From Chitinophagaceae bacterium (GTDB lineage: Bacteria; Bacteroidota; Bacteroidia; Chitinophagales; Chitinophagaceae), in the NCBI GenBank assembly GCA_016741945.1, contig JACVCQ010000196.1, positions 1 to 5,540 on the forward strand: DNA of 5,540 nt, in the 5' to 3' direction. The notes beneath the pieces were generated by a model. That model was not told the DNA's origin, ran no database searches, and worked only from the letters and a program-made list of their open reading frames with translations. Numbering within the stretch: position 1 is the stretch's first letter; each line of letters begins with the position of its first letter. Below are positions 4,890 to 5,540 of this stretch, piece after piece. The position numbers and the translations under genes are program-made.

Positions 4890-5540
4890 TTGTTAAGAAA
4901 CTCATGTAAGACATGACGATTACCACCAGCCAGCCACTGATACTAAGCCATTTGGCATGTTGATATCCTGCTATTTTCTTTCCCTGCATAATAACCAACA
5001 CCACCGCCAGTGCAATCGGTAAGATGAGTCCATTCAAGGATCCTACCGTTACCAATATACTTACCGGATTACCTAAGCTGATATATATACATGTGGATGA
5101 TACAATGAACACACTGATCAATATCCGATAATTGTTTTCAATCCAGGGATGGAAAGTCCTTAGAAAAGAAACAGAAGTATAGGCTGCTCCTACTACAGAT
5201 GTAATGGCTGCGCACCACATCACCACCCCAAAAAACCGATAGCCCAATTCACCGGCAGCAATTTTGAAAACAGAAGCAGGTGGATTTGTACTGTCTAGCA
5301 AATGCCCCTTACTCACCACACCTAAAACTGCCAGAAATAAATCCATACGCATAATTGCTGTTACACAAATTCCTGTTACTGCACTTTTGCTCACTTGCGG
5401 TAAAGAACCAACGCCGGTTAATCCTGCATCCAGCAAGCGATGTCCACCGGCAAAACAAATGTATCCACCAACAGTACCACCTACCAATGTAACAATTGCT
5501 TTGGCATTGATTTGCTCGGGAACAAAACTATATTGTATGG
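4870..5540 (-). CDS. Nramp-related divalent metal transporter, C-terminal part (5' end outside window)
   Basis: Predicted inner-membrane cation transporter of the Nramp-related group; substrate not established (Mn, Fe or Mg are known for relatives). The frame stays open to the window edge, so the start and the N-terminal helices, including the TM1 metal-binding motif, are not visible; a TTG at 5487 is internal. About 223 residues are seen: a loop VPEQINAK, then TLVGGTVGGYICFAGGHRLLD, which I take as the TM6 region. Next come LFLAVLGVV, the loop LDSTNPPASVFKIAAGELG, GVVMWCAAITSVVGAAYTS and two or three further hydrophobic helices to the C-terminus. The canonical Nramp TM6 Met-Pro-His motif is not present in recognisable form, placing it in the divergent branch. 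Its last 20 bases overlap the end of selU on the other strand. Confidence 0.85.
   Translation of the reverse strand, partial: IQYSFVPEQINAKAIVTLVGGTVGGYICFAGGHRLLDAGLTGVGSLPQVSKSAVTGICVTAIMRMDLFLAVLGVVSKGHLLDSTNPPASVFKIAAGELGYRFFGVVMWCAAITSVVGAAYTSVSFLRTFHPWIENNYRILISVFIVSSTCIYISLGNPVSILVTVGSLNGLILPIALAVVLVIMQGKKIAGYQHAKWLSISGWLVVIVMSYMSFLTIRDWLY

Noticed and set aside
4902..4916. TCATG / CATGA mini-hairpin as terminator for selU
   Set aside because: Only 5 pairs, no T-run, and located inside the coding sequence of the convergent transporter; most likely chance.
1..5540. CRISPR array, tRNA or rRNA gene, insertion sequence, toxin-antitoxin or defence system
   Set aside because: No regularly spaced repeats, no cloverleaf-like sequence, no transposase or recombinase motifs, and all sizeable frames are explained by ordinary chromosomal families.

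Overview
The window (about 42% GC by eye) most likely comes from a member of the Bacteroidota, probably the Chitinophagaceae or a close relative. Three things point there. Start codons generally lack a good Shine-Dalgarno sequence. Matches to the Bacteroidota -7 promoter element TAnnTTTG lie directly in front of start codons. The gene families (Bacteroidota-type PLP aminotransferase, MurG-like 'APLDWGLGHATR' glycosyltransferase, tiny Cys-anchored lipoprotein, two-domain SelU, Nramp-related transporter) fit this phylum. The lineage is inferred from these features; no marker gene is present.

Layout from left to right: (1) the C-terminal half of a class I/II aminotransferase (+, cut by the window start). 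(2) Convergent to it, a small minus-strand two-gene unit: a 41-residue lipoprotein, too small for most gene callers, followed 11 bases later by an 82-residue protein of unknown function. (3) Divergent from the lipoprotein, a MurG-like glycosyltransferase (+) whose conserved N-terminus has no ATG, GTG or TTG start in frame. (4) A ten-helix EamA/DMT transporter (+) with a perfect TAnnTTTG box 5 bases before its ATG. (5) Convergent to that, a SixA-type histidine phosphatase (-), with a strong inverted repeat between the two stop codons. (6) Divergent from SixA across 39 bases, tRNA 2-selenouridine synthase SelU/MnmH (+), again with a perfect TAnnTTTG box 5 bases before the ATG. (7) Convergent to SelU and overlapping its last 20 bases, the C-terminal part of an Nramp-related metal transporter (-, cut by the window end).

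The genes do not form one pathway: this is compact, mostly housekeeping chromosome with alternating convergent and divergent pairs. I see no mobile element, CRISPR array, tRNA, rRNA, toxin-antitoxin pair or recognisable defence system. The points that deserve a second look are the overlooked mini-lipoprotein and its partner, the missing start codon of the glycosyltransferase, the promoter-to-ATG geometry that predicts leaderless or near-leaderless mRNAs, and the inverted repeats between convergent genes.
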